Source: Bradyrhizobium arachidis (GTDB lineage Bacteria > Pseudomonadota > Alphaproteobacteria > Rhizobiales > Xanthobacteraceae). Taken from it: a stretch of 64,000 bases of DNA. The position numbers and the translations under genes are program-made. The stretch lies in NCBI RefSeq assembly GCF_024758505.1, contig NZ_CP077970.1:3348001-3412000 (forward strand). Reading direction: 5' to 3'. This document shows positions 1 through 8,828 of this stretch, piece by piece; positions within the stretch are counted from its first letter, which is position 1; each line of letters starts with the position of its first letter. A model generated the notes under the pieces. It did no database searches, had not been told where the DNA came from, and saw nothing but the letters and a program-made list of their open reading frames with translations.

Positions 1-161
1 ATTGCGCGAGAGCAGGGAACACGGCGCACCTGAGTCGGTCGGCCTTCCCACCGATCCCGATATGCTCTACCCCTGAGATAAGCCAACCACGCATTGCCGG
101 TCGTGAGCGGTATTGCTACACAGCCACCGGTCCCGTTCTGGTCCTTTCTTAGCGGAGCAGT
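1..161. other. Left edge, no complete gene
   Basis: Several frames stay open from the window edge. The frame ending in TGA at 74-76 (tail PTDPDMLYP) reads most like the C-terminus of an upstream plus-strand gene, but about 25 codons cannot prove it. A Shine-Dalgarno-like GGAG at 154-157 precedes the ATG at 162. No terminator hairpin or tRNA is visible. Confidence 0.3.
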
Positions 162-1676
162 ATGCAACGATTAGTTCAGCTAGCCAGCGGTCTTTCGTCG
201 CCCGCGATTCTCATTGTCCTTGTCTGGGGCGTAGCGCTCGCGCTGGTCGCCGCTGGGCCGATTGATTATCCCGGACAACCATCGACTGCCGTGCTTGCGA
301 TCGTCGGCGCCGGACTTGCGTCATTCCTGCTGGCGTATCGCGGGGGCGGGTTCCTGTTCGACATCGGAGCCGCGCGACGCAAGGAAGAGCCGGCGCCCTC
401 GGCAGCAATGCTCAATCGCGTCGTCACCGGAACCTCGCTGGTCGGAATCGCGGGAATCGGTTTGATGGCGTTTGATCGAATCGTGTTGAGCGGGGTGAAC
501 AACAGCAGCTATTCCGAGCTGCTGCGGTGCGCCCCGGGACTGATCAGTTTCATCGAACTCAAGCGGACGCCGATCCTGTATCTCGGCTACGTTACGTTCT
601 CGTTCGGCTTCGTCTCGGTGATCCTGTTCCTGCTGAAGGGGGAGGTCATCAGGGGCTGGGCGGCGGCGCTAGCGCAATTGTCGGCCGTCTCTCCGGTGGG
701 TTACGCGCTGCTCTACGCCGGGCGCTTCCCGATCTTGCTGGCCATGCTTCTCATCATGTCGACGATACTGATTCGTATCAGTCAGGGCCGGCGACCATTG
801 CCGGCTGGGCACTATCTGCTCCTCAAGGTGATTATCGCGCTGGGGCTGTTCCTTCTCTATTCGAGTTGGGTCTGGTCAAGCCGGCAGAACTTTTGCATCC
901 AGGTTACGCCCCTGATCAAAGAACTTGAGGAGAAGCAACGCCAGGCGAACGCGTTGCCGCCCAGCGCTCCTCAGGCACCGGCCGAGGGAATCTCCGGAGC
1001 CGAGCTCAGCAAACAGATGGCCGACGCGGCAGCTGTTGCGCCCGCGCCGACATCGCAGGCAAACACCGCCGACAGCATGCTCGCGATCATGCTGGAAGCC
1101 TGGAACGTGAAGCCGCGCGGCTACGTCTCCTCCGCGCTCGACGCCGGCTACCTGTCGCCGCGCGCCGCGCTGATTGGGCTCAGCAGCTTTTTCTATCTGA
1201 CGCACGGCGTGCGCTCGATCGATATCGGCTGGCAGGCACGCGACCAGTTTTCCCCGCAATGGGGTGTCTATGAGGTCGGAGTGCTGTCGCCGATCCTGCG
1301 GGTGTTCTTCCCGCAGGTCCAGCATGTCACCATCATGGAGGCGCAGCTGAAATCGGCGGGAATTTATGGCTTCTTTCCGACTGCCTGGCTCGCTGCCTTC
1401 ATCGACTTCGGAATCATCGGTGCGGTCGTCTACATCTTGCTCTGGGGAGCCCTTGCAGGCTGGAGCGCCACCGGTGCAAGACGGTCGCATCTGCTCACAC
1501 CCCAGCTCCTGCTGATCTTTGTGATCACCAGCATCCTGCTCAGTCCGGTTCAGGGCCCGCTGGGCGTTGCCAATGCAGCCTTGGTGCTCGGCTCGCTATT
1601 TGTCGTCGGGCTGATCGTCGACGGCTGGCCCAGATTTGCCAAGCGCGTCAATCCGGTCGCCATCAGTAGCGGCTAG
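162..1676 (+). CDS. Polytopic membrane protein, possible polysaccharide polymerase
   Basis: A 504-residue protein with about ten hydrophobic segments (roughly residues 14-32, 42-60, 85-106, 136-160, 163-203, 214-238 and several after 390). A long hydrophilic Ala/Gln/Pro-rich loop lies around residues 240-310. This layout, many membrane spans plus a large loop, is typical of Wzy/O-antigen-ligase-like proteins, which join sugar repeat units in the periplasm. The neighbours (epimerase, FkbM methyltransferase, MBOAT acyltransferase) support a polysaccharide role. No diagnostic polymerase motif was recognised, so the function is inferred from topology and context. Its stop codon overlaps the stop of the convergent epimerase gene by three bases. 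A generic membrane protein of unknown function is the alternative. Confidence 0.7.
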   Translation: MQRLVQLASGLSSPAILIVLVWGVALALVAAGPIDYPGQPSTAVLAIVGAGLASFLLAYRGGGFLFDIGAARRKEEPAPSAAMLNRVVTGTSLVGIAGIGLMAFDRIVLSGVNNSSYSELLRCAPGLISFIELKRTPILYLGYVTFSFGFVSVILFLLKGEVIRGWAAALAQLSAVSPVGYALLYAGRFPILLAMLLIMSTILIRISQGRRPLPAGHYLLLKVIIALGLFLLYSSWVWSSRQNFCIQVTPLIKELEEKQRQANALPPSAPQAPAEGISGAELSKQMADAAAVAPAPTSQANTADSMLAIMLEAWNVKPRGYVSSALDAGYLSPRAALIGLSSFFYLTHGVRSIDIGWQARDQFSPQWGVYEVGVLSPILRVFFPQVQHVTIMEAQLKSAGIYGFFPTAWLAAFIDFGIIGAVVYILLWGALAGWSATGARRSHLLTPQLLLIFVITSILLSPVQGPLGVANAALVLGSLFVVGLIVDGWPRFAKRVNPVAISSG

Positions 1677-2638
1677 GTCTTCTGCTGCGACAGGTTGTTG
1701 AACCATTCGACGGTCTGTTCGATGCCTTCGCCGAAATTGCTCGGCAGTGGGCCGCAGACCGCCTCGGTTGCGCTCAGATCGAACTGATATTGCGTCATGA
1801 TGTTCTTCAGCCGACGCGACGTCAGAGGAAACTGCTTTAGTCCAAGCGCAATTGCCGCATCGCCCGAGCTAGCCAGAGCCCGCGCGACAAACACCGGCAT
1901 TCTGGGAATGCGACGCGCGTGCAGGGCTCGCTGGAACGCATCCCCCCAGACGATCAGGTCGAGGGCTTCATAATCGGCCAGATAGAACGTCTTGCGATGC
2001 ATCTGTTCCGGCGCAGCCCGCAGCAATTGTCGATACTGGTAGCTGATGTTGCCGATATAGCTGAACGATTTGAGCAGTGGCGCGCTCCCGACGTGGAAAT
2101 AGAGCCCACGTTGGATCATGCGCAGAAAACGCTGGTAATGCGCGCTCATTCCCGGTCCCCACACCGTGGTCGGGCGGACCAGACACCACTGGCTTCCGCC
2201 TCCATTCTGCTCACGAACGATCTGCTCGGTCAAAACCTTGCTGCGTCCATAGGAGGAATCGGGATTGTAGTCGGTATCGCTGCTGGGACGATAATCGACG
2301 CGACAGACCAGTTGAGATGAAGTCCAGATTGTCCGCTTGATCGACGGGGTGAGGCGAACGGCATCGATGACGTTGCGAACGCCTTCCACGTTGGCGGGGT
2401 AGTCCGAAACGTCGGCGGTCTCGTCGATGTCGATTCGGGCCGCGAGATGCACGAGTGCATCAGGAGCGGCGGCCTGGACAGCTTCCCGCAATTGTTTGGC
2501 ATCGAGGATATCACAGACAACGTCCGTTGCCGGCCCCGGACGCTTGTCGAGACCCATGACCTCCCAATTCTCGGCCTTCAATCGCTGTGCGAGCGCCGTC
2601 CCGATAAAGCCGGAGCTCCCGGTTACAAAGATCTTCAT
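1673..2638 (-). CDS. NAD-dependent epimerase/dehydratase (extended SDR)
   Basis: A 321-residue extended short-chain dehydrogenase. The N-terminus starts directly with the Rossmann strand and the TGSSGFIG nucleotide-binding motif at about residues 7-14. The catalytic YxxxK is visible as YGRSK in the middle of the protein. Such enzymes act on nucleotide sugars (4-epimerases, 4,6-dehydratases, reductases) in the cytoplasm, and the setting in a surface-polysaccharide block fits that. The exact substrate cannot be read from the sequence. The gene is convergent with the upstream membrane protein and divergent from the FkbM methyltransferase across a 135-base gap that probably holds both promoters. 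Confidence 0.85.
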   Translation of the reverse strand: MKIFVTGSSGFIGTALAQRLKAENWEVMGLDKRPGPATDVVCDILDAKQLREAVQAAAPDALVHLAARIDIDETADVSDYPANVEGVRNVIDAVRLTPSIKRTIWTSSQLVCRVDYRPSSDTDYNPDSSYGRSKVLTEQIVREQNGGGSQWCLVRPTTVWGPGMSAHYQRFLRMIQRGLYFHVGSAPLLKSFSYIGNISYQYRQLLRAAPEQMHRKTFYLADYEALDLIVWGDAFQRALHARRIPRMPVFVARALASSGDAAIALGLKQFPLTSRRLKNIMTQYQFDLSATEAVCGPLPSNFGEGIEQTVEWFNNLSQQKT

Positions 2639-2773
2639 GCGAATTTGGCTGATTTGGAGGAAAAAGCGGTCGCTTGACCGGTCTGCCGTGCTGATTTACC
2701 AAACCGACCCATTGATTGCAAACTGCAGCAAGTCCTCACAGCAGCCGGATCTTGCGGTCAATAGTCTCCGTCT

Positions 2774-3601
2774 ATGTCAGGCTCAACGGGCGTTCGCTCC
2801 ATGAAGGCTTCCATTTCTAGCGTGTTCCAGGCGATCAATCTCCTGCTGGAGCCGATCGGCCTGCGCCTGATGCGAACCGACGCCCCGGTGCGCAACTTCG
2901 GCCTGTTCTTCAAGCATCTCAAGTCGCTCAACTTTGACGTGAAGACGGTGATCGATGTCGGCATCGCACTCGGCACGTCGCCGATCTACGAGGCGTTTCC
3001 GCAAGCCCGCTATTTCCTGGTCGAGCCGGTCGCGGAATGCCGTCCGATTCTGGAGCAACTCAAGCAGAGCCTCAACGCCGAATACTTCCTGGTCGCAGCC
3101 GGTGCAGAGAACGGCGAAGTCACCATCAATGTGCACGACGATATCTCCGGGTCGAGCATCTTCACCCAGGTTGAAGGCAAGGCGCTGGACGGCGAGGCGC
3201 GGCTCGCTCCGATGCGACGGCTGGATTCACTGTTGCCGGAGAAGCTGGAACATCCGGTCTTCCTGAAGATCGATACTCAGGGCGCAGAACTCGAAGTGCT
3301 CAAGGGGCTCGGCTCCCGCATCGACGAAATCGATCTTCTGATCCTGGAGACGACGATGATGCCGATGCGCCACGGCATTCCCGTGTTTGCCGACATCGTG
3401 CGGTTCTGCGACGAGGCCGGCTTTGCCGTCTATGACGTGCTGGAGGGGCATATGCGTTCGCTCGACGGCGCGCTGGCCCAGATTGATCTTGCCTTCGTGC
3501 GCAAGGACAGTCCGCTGCGCAGCCAGTCGGCCTACTTCAGCGCCGATCAACTCGCGAGCTATCTAAAGCGGCCGAGCAAGCTGCGCAGCGTCAACGGCTG
3601 A
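2774..3601 (+). CDS. FkbM family methyltransferase
   Basis: A 275-residue S-adenosylmethionine-dependent methyltransferase of the FkbM family. The family signature FLKIDTQGAELEVLKG is clear at about residues 158-173, and an earlier VIDVGIALG segment is the glycine-rich SAM-binding loop. FkbM enzymes O-methylate sugars or secondary metabolites. In this context methylation of a surface glycan is the likely role. The start is uncertain: ATG at 2774 has no good ribosome-binding site, and an in-frame ATG at 2804 (MKASISS) would remove ten residues. The following 100 bases up to the convergent SGNH gene contain no gene. Confidence 0.85.
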   Translation: MSGSTGVRSMKASISSVFQAINLLLEPIGLRLMRTDAPVRNFGLFFKHLKSLNFDVKTVIDVGIALGTSPIYEAFPQARYFLVEPVAECRPILEQLKQSLNAEYFLVAAGAENGEVTINVHDDISGSSIFTQVEGKALDGEARLAPMRRLDSLLPEKLEHPVFLKIDTQGAELEVLKGLGSRIDEIDLLILETTMMPMRHGIPVFADIVRFCDEAGFAVYDVLEGHMRSLDGALAQIDLAFVRKDSPLRSQSAYFSADQLASYLKRPSKLRSVNG

Positions 3602-3701
3602 CCGGCAGGTACTGCTCGGGAGGCGCTCGCCCTTGCCAATCTCGAAGATGAGGGCGGAGCTCGCGGTCAGAAGAACCCTTAGGCAGACAACGCCGCGCGG
3701 A

Positions 3702-4775
3702 TCATGATTTGGAGTGGCCGAAGCACGCCTGGCGGGCTTCCTTCGCGAGAATGGGGGATCCGTTCTGATTGACGTGGTCTGTGTTCTGGAACATTGAGGG
3801 ATCGTCAAAGCGATCCCAGAAGTTGACGTATGGGATATTGTTTTCCCGAGCGACTTCCTTGTAGAACTCGCGTACCTCGTTGAATGTGGAAATAGCGTCT
3901 GCCCGAACGCGGTAATACCTGTCGACTGGATAGTTCATCAGGCAGACCCGGGCGCCGCGAGAAACCAGATATTTGATCAGGTTCCGGTAGATGCCGGCCT
4001 CGCCGCGCGTTCTGAAATCGGCCACCGGCGTGTGAGCGGAAACCTCGTAGTCCATAAAGGCATTGAACTTGGCGAGTGTTTCGCTGTCGGGCTCAGCTGG
4101 TTGCTCTGAGGAAGTTGCACCATGGCCTGCAGGAGGATGCGGTAGCGCCCTCGCGCCGTTGGTCTTCGTTTCCGAGAGCGCGCCGGTTTGTGCCTCGGCG
4201 GTGAGCGGATCGCTCTGCGTCTCGGGTAAGGATGTGGTCTCCAGTTTATTTGCCGTATCCCAAAGCTGATCGTAGGCGTTGGTTTCCTTTTTTACGAGCT
4301 GGCCTTTCGCCAGAAACGCGCTCCAATAGCTCGGCAGGAATCCACGGTGCTGCGGGTCGAATATCCGCAGGCGAGATTCCGAATAACTCTCGGGAACGTA
4401 GTTGCTCGGAGCCTGGAGCCGATACTCGGCGAACAGATGAGGATCGGCTTGAATGATCACCTCGCCCGGCTTGATCTTTCCGAAATAATAACGGACGCGT
4501 TGATCCATCTTTCGGATCGTTGTTGCGCCGACCCCGAGATTGACGAAATCGTCCGTATTGTAGTCGGGGACGGCCGCAACGTGAGAGTCGCCGAAAGCTG
4601 CATTTTGCTGTGTGGAGTTTCGCAGCCTCGCCGAGATCCACTCGAAATTGTCGTGCGGCAGCACTTCGGTGCGGATCAGCCATTCGGATCCGGCCGCGTA
4701 CCCGATGCTGACGGGGACGAGGATCGCAAAGAAGATCCAGAGCCAGCGCTTAGAACTGGAAGTAGATGAATTCAC
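3702..4775 (-). CDS. Membrane-anchored SGNH-hydrolase-like protein (AlgJ/X type)
   Basis: A 357-residue protein with one N-terminal membrane anchor (about residues 11-29) and a periplasmic SGNH-like domain. The block I motif GDSH is at about residues 62-65, and a C-terminal DHVNQNG (about residue 340) supplies the Asp-x-x-His-like end of the catalytic set. A Pro/Ser/Glu-rich low-complexity insert lies around residues 185-230. Proteins of this type work with MBOAT acyltransferases to move acetyl groups onto exported polysaccharides, as AlgJ/AlgX do with AlgI. It starts inside the end of the upstream MBOAT gene (26-base overlap), which indicates translational coupling. The sugar target is unknown. 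Confidence 0.8.
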   Translation of the reverse strand: MNSSTSSSKRWLWIFFAILVPVSIGYAAGSEWLIRTEVLPHDNFEWISARLRNSTQQNAAFGDSHVAAVPDYNTDDFVNLGVGATTIRKMDQRVRYYFGKIKPGEVIIQADPHLFAEYRLQAPSNYVPESYSESRLRIFDPQHRGFLPSYWSAFLAKGQLVKKETNAYDQLWDTANKLETTSLPETQSDPLTAEAQTGALSETKTNGARALPHPPAGHGATSSEQPAEPDSETLAKFNAFMDYEVSAHTPVADFRTRGEAGIYRNLIKYLVSRGARVCLMNYPVDRYYRVRADAISTFNEVREFYKEVARENNIPYVNFWDRFDDPSMFQNTDHVNQNGSPILAKEARQACFGHSKS

Positions 4776-6300
4776 TTGGAACCCCAGCGTAGATGGCGGC
4801 TAGCACAACAATGCCGACCCCGGCAGCAACGACTGCTGAAATTGCTGTCGGACGGAATGCGAGCATCCGACTGCGAAGGTGACCATCTTCGGCAAGTCCG
4901 GAACTCCGATCGAATTCAGAGAGGAGCTGCTGGGAGTTGGGCAGCAAGAAAACGAATGCTGTAACGAGGATCATCCAGAGAACAGCGCGGAAGCTTCCGA
5001 ATGTGACGAGATCGCCGGTGTGCATGTGAAGTGTGGACATGACCCAATCGTTCAGCGATCCCAGCACGGCCTGATATCTCTCCGGCAGCAATATGCCGTT
5101 ATATCCCAGCATGCCGCGAAGCATTGTCTTGGCGCCCTGCCACGACTCCGACCGGAAGAACACCCAGGACAGCATGACCGCGGGGAAGACCAGCAGCGAG
5201 AAAAGCCGCGAGGCGATCAACACGGATAGGCTCTGCTCGCCGATCTTACGTTTCAGGAAATGAAATGCGTGATTGATGATCAGATATGTTCCATGCAGTC
5301 CGCCCCAGATCACGAACATCCAGCTCGCGCCGTGCCAGAGGCCGCCAAGCAGCATCACGATCATGAGATTGGAATATCGCCGTAGCACACCGTGACGATT
5401 GCCGCCGAGGGGAACGTAGAGATAGTCGCGAAGGAAGCGGGACAGCGTTATGTGCCAGCGTCGCCAGAAATCGATGATGCTGGTGGCTTTATACGGTGAG
5501 TCGAAATTTACCGGCAGACGCACGCCGAACAAGCGTGAGAGCCCGATCGCAATATCGCTGTAGCCCGAAAAGTCGAAGTAGATCTGAAAGGTGAACGCGA
5601 GGAGTGCGCCCCACGCGTCGAAGAAGCTGATCGGTTGCAGTTGGCCCGCGAGATGGAAGGCCGGCGTTGAATAGGACGCCATGGTGTCGGCAATGATCAC
5701 CTTCTTGAACAGGCCGCACAGAATGAGAGCAATGCCTCCAACGACGTCGTTGGCCGAAATGGCCGCCAGTCGCGCATTGGTGAACTGGGACATGACCTCC
5801 TTGTGATGGATGATCGGGCCCGCGATCAGATGCGGAAAGTAGGCTACGAAGAGCGCGTATTTGGGAAATCCCAGATCATCAGAGCTGTTACGAAAAACGT
5901 CGACCAGAAAGGCGATCTGGATGAACGTAATGAAGGAAATCCCAAGGGGGAGCGTAATGGCGACCGGCTGGAAGTCGGCTCCAAGAACCGAACTCCAGGT
6001 TTGAAGGATGAAGTTCAGGTATTTGAAGTACGCAAGCGACCCAAGGTTTACGACAATACCGAAGGCGAGGAGGGGTTTCGATTTGCTGCGCGCGAGTTGG
6101 ATCGCGACGAAATAATTGAAGAGGATCGAAGAAATCAGGAGGAAGATGTATCTCGGCTCCCAGGCGCCGTAGAAGACCGCCGAGCAGATGAAGAGCCAGA
6201 TGAATACCCACTGGACATTGCCATATCGGCGGCAGATCAGAAATCCAGAGAGAACGATCGGCAAGAAGATCAGCAGAAAGGACAGTGAGTTAAACAGCAC
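4750..6300 (-). CDS. MBOAT family O-acyltransferase (AlgI-like)
   Basis: A membrane-bound O-acyltransferase of about 516 residues that carries acyl (usually acetyl) groups across the inner membrane for transfer to polysaccharide. The AlgI-type signatures are present: FWRRWHITLSRFLRDY followed by LYVPLGGNR, then the active-site His region GGLWHGASW and GGLHG. Ten or more hydrophobic segments are visible. The start chosen is GTG at 6300 (VLFNSLSFLL). Upstream in-frame sequence is Arg-rich and not protein-like, so a longer form starting further upstream is unlikely. It is coupled to the SGNH gene downstream. Base composition across 3.7-6.3 kb looks less GC-rich than the flanks by eye. Confidence 0.92.
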   Translation of the reverse strand: MLFNSLSFLLIFLPIVLSGFLICRRYGNVQWVFIWLFICSAVFYGAWEPRYIFLLISSILFNYFVAIQLARSKSKPLLAFGIVVNLGSLAYFKYLNFILQTWSSVLGADFQPVAITLPLGISFITFIQIAFLVDVFRNSSDDLGFPKYALFVAYFPHLIAGPIIHHKEVMSQFTNARLAAISANDVVGGIALILCGLFKKVIIADTMASYSTPAFHLAGQLQPISFFDAWGALLAFTFQIYFDFSGYSDIAIGLSRLFGVRLPVNFDSPYKATSIIDFWRRWHITLSRFLRDYLYVPLGGNRHGVLRRYSNLMIVMLLGGLWHGASWMFVIWGGLHGTYLIINHAFHFLKRKIGEQSLSVLIASRLFSLLVFPAVMLSWVFFRSESWQGAKTMLRGMLGYNGILLPERYQAVLGSLNDWVMSTLHMHTGDLVTFGSFRAVLWMILVTAFVFLLPNSQQLLSEFDRSSGLAEDGHLRSRMLAFRPTAISAVVAAGVGIVVLAAIYAGVPSEFIYFQF

Positions 6301-6389
6301 TTGTCTGATGCCTGATTTATTGGCGCGCCGTGGGCGCGGTTGATCGTGCTGCAATCGAAGATGTCGGCCAGGCGCGCGGAACGCGCGCG

Positions 6390-7544
6390 TCAGATTTCCG
6401 CGAGCAGGATGAACAGGCAGCGGCGCTCGCCCTTGTTGACCATGCCGCCGCGATGCATGCCGTTGCCGTCGAACAGCACGCAATTGCCGTAGTTCGAGGT
6501 CGCGGCGAAGTGGCCCTCGCGCAGGTGCGCTACCTCGGGCGAATTGTCGGGCAGGTCACCGCCAAAGTCGGCCTTCTTGCGCAGGAACGCCGGCAGCGCC
6601 ATGAACTTCTTGCGCGCATCGGGCCGGCGGCCGGAGAAGCCCGAGAAATCGTTGGTGCGGCGGATCATGCCTTCGAACCAGCCGATCTTCGCATTCTGGC
6701 TGCCGCGGATGTAGCAGAACGGGCCGCCGTCCGGACCGATGTCATGGACGTAGATCGCGCATTTCAACATGCCGTAGGTGGCATCGATGTGCAGATAGCT
6801 GCCCCAGGGGTCGGCAAGCTGCGTATCCGGGAATACGCGCTTCCAGAAGGCGAGATCCTGGTCGTTGATCTGGGCGTTGACGTGCTTCACGCCGGCCGGG
6901 CGGCCGAGATAGGCGCTCGCCGCTTCCATGATGCCGTAGCGCTTGAAAATGGACTCGACGGTTGCGAACGCCTGCGGATCGGCCGAGCGCGTGCACCAGT
7001 AGACGTTATCGTCGAACTTGCGCTTCTCCGGCGGAATATTGGCGCGGCGCTCGTCGAGCTTGGCGAAGCCCGGATTGGTCACGCCGCGGATCTGTTCGAT
7101 CTCGTCGGGCGTGAGGTTCAGGCAGACGATGCCGTCGGATTTGATCTTGTTGAGCAGCGCCGGGTTTGCCGGCTTCGCAGGACGACGGGCGCCGGTCAGC
7201 CAGCCGATCGCACGGCTTGCACGGATGCGCGCGAACATCGAGATGTAGCGCAGCGCCGTCTTAGCATTGAGGCCGCTGAAGCCGGCCTCCTTGGTCAGGA
7301 GCGGCATGTTGTCGTAGTCGACGATGCGGCGAATGGTGACGAAGGCGAAGGTGCGCGCGAACACGTTCAGCGCATAGAGCCGCTCGCGGAAGGTCGGCTT
7401 CGGCAGCATGCCGCCATAGGCCGGATGCGCGTCATAGTCGATCGCGGGAAGCGTGTTGCCGCGATAGGGCGGAATCGGAAGTTCACCGATCTCGACGGCG
7501 CGTGCCACCGGCGTCACGTCGGAAAGGGAATCGATCGTCGTCAT
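6390..7544 (-). CDS. Phytanoyl-CoA dioxygenase-like Fe(II)/2-oxoglutarate protein
   Basis: A 384-residue protein resembling the PhyH family of non-haem iron, 2-oxoglutarate dioxygenases. The likely iron ligands are the HID of SYLHIDATYG and the distal His of GMHRGGMVNKGERR, whose following Arg would bind 2-oxoglutarate. These enzymes hydroxylate small molecules or sugar/lipid precursors. The ATG at 7544 has a GGGAGAA ribosome-binding site, so it is preferred over the upstream in-frame ATG at 7580. It lies 90 bases downstream of neuC on the same strand and probably belongs to that transcript, which suggests it modifies the nonulosonate or a glycan carrying it. The substrate is not known. Confidence 0.72.
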   Translation of the reverse strand: MTTIDSLSDVTPVARAVEIGELPIPPYRGNTLPAIDYDAHPAYGGMLPKPTFRERLYALNVFARTFAFVTIRRIVDYDNMPLLTKEAGFSGLNAKTALRYISMFARIRASRAIGWLTGARRPAKPANPALLNKIKSDGIVCLNLTPDEIEQIRGVTNPGFAKLDERRANIPPEKRKFDDNVYWCTRSADPQAFATVESIFKRYGIMEAASAYLGRPAGVKHVNAQINDQDLAFWKRVFPDTQLADPWGSYLHIDATYGMLKCAIYVHDIGPDGGPFCYIRGSQNAKIGWFEGMIRRTNDFSGFSGRRPDARKKFMALPAFLRKKADFGGDLPDNSPEVAHLREGHFAATSNYGNCVLFDGNGMHRGGMVNKGERRCLFILLAEI

Positions 7545-7634
7545 GTCGCGTTCTCCCGGAACGAGCGCGGTTCGTCTCAAGCTCGCCCCGATCTATACAG
7601 CCTGGGGCGCGGCACAGGCAACAATCGCCGGCAG

Positions 7635-8828
7635 TTATCCGGTTGCTCCAGGCGGTTCCGGCGGCGGAGCTAAATCATGGAAATGTTTCGGGAAAGCGCG
7701 CTTGAGGTCGATCTTTCGAAGGGTTCCAGCAATGGCCTCGGATGCGCCGCCGAGGCCATAGGGCGGCGCAAGTGCCGGATCGGGCTGGAACCGGCCCTCG
7801 AAGATGCGCGTGAGGCTTGCGAGGATGAGGGGCGAATCGGCCGGGCAATCGATGATCGATGCGGCGCGCAGCCGACCCTTCTGACGGTCGCCGATATTGA
7901 TCGTGGGCACACCGACGGCCGGCGCCTCCAAAATGCCGCTGGAGGAATTGCCGACCACGGCGTCCGCGAGCCGCAGCGCGGCCCAATAGCGTTCACTGCC
8001 GAGCGAGGTGAAGAGGTGGGCACGATCGCCTCGCGTTGCGACGAACGCCCTGATCGCGTCGTCGATGGCGCGATAGCCCGGATCGGCGTTGACGCCGGTG
8101 AAGATGAAGCTGCGGTCCTTGACCTCGGCGAGCGCGCCGAGAAGGGCCGTGACATTGGCGGCGTCGGCCTCGGGCTGCGCCGTGGTGGGATGCAGTGTCA
8201 CCAGCAGAAAGCGCTCGGGGCCGGCGATGCCGAGCTTTGCGAACAGCTCGGCGCGGGTCAGGAGCGGCGCGGTATCCACCAGATCGAGGCCGGGCGCGCC
8301 GACGTTGAAGACCAGATCGGGCCGCTCCCCCATCTGGATCACGCGCTGGCGATAGGGCTCGGCCGCGACGAAATGCAGGCAGGCCATCTTGGTGATGGCG
8401 TGGCGGATAGCGTCGTCGAAGGCGCCCGCGGTGATCTCGCCGCCATGGATGTGCGCGATCGGGATGTTCAGCAGCGTCGCTGCGACTGCGGCGGCCAGCA
8501 CCTCGTAGCGGTCGCCGAGCACGACGAGAATGTCGGGCGCGAGTTTTGGCAGCGCTTCGGCAAAGCCTGTGACGCCGGTGCCGGTGCCGCGCGCGATCGT
8601 TTCGGCGCGGTCGTCGTCGAGCGCGAGATCGATTTTTGCGGCGATCGGAAAACCGTCGGCCTCGATTGCCCGCCAGGTCTCGCCGAAGCGCGGCACCAGG
8701 TGCATGCCACAGGCAATCACGCTCAGCGCGACGTCGTCGGCCGCTTTCAGCTGCGCCAGGACGCCCCGCAGCAGTCCGTAATCGGCCCGCGAGCCCGTGA
8801 CGACGACGATTCGCCGGCGTGCACTCAT
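7635..8828 (-). CDS. neuC: UDP-GlcNAc 2-epimerase, hydrolysing (NeuC/LegG type)
   Basis: A 397-residue GT-B-fold enzyme of the hydrolysing UDP-N-acetylglucosamine 2-epimerase family. The N-terminal VVVTGSRADYGLL is the family start motif, and VLGDRYEVLAAA, IAHIHGGE and GNSSSGILEAP are further conserved blocks. NeuC converts UDP-GlcNAc to ManNAc plus UDP, while the LegG form acts on a 2,4-diacetamido sugar; the sequence alone does not separate these. The ATG at 8828 overlaps the stop of the upstream CMP-sugar synthase gene by four bases (ATGA), so the two are translationally coupled. Together with neuB and the CMP-synthase it defines the three-step core of nonulosonic acid synthesis. Confidence 0.92.
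   Translation of the reverse strand: MSARRRIVVVTGSRADYGLLRGVLAQLKAADDVALSVIACGMHLVPRFGETWRAIEADGFPIAAKIDLALDDDRAETIARGTGTGVTGFAEALPKLAPDILVVLGDRYEVLAAAVAATLLNIPIAHIHGGEITAGAFDDAIRHAITKMACLHFVAAEPYRQRVIQMGERPDLVFNVGAPGLDLVDTAPLLTRAELFAKLGIAGPERFLLVTLHPTTAQPEADAANVTALLGALAEVKDRSFIFTGVNADPGYRAIDDAIRAFVATRGDRAHLFTSLGSERYWAALRLADAVVGNSSSGILEAPAVGVPTINIGDRQKGRLRAASIIDCPADSPLILASLTRIFEGRFQPDPALAPPYGLGGASEAIAGTLRKIDLKRAFPKHFHDLAPPPEPPGATG

Noticed and set aside
6330..7673. 447-codon plus-strand frame over the PhyH-like gene
   Set aside because: The minus strand has the iron-ligand motifs and a ribosome-binding site. The plus frame has shadow composition.
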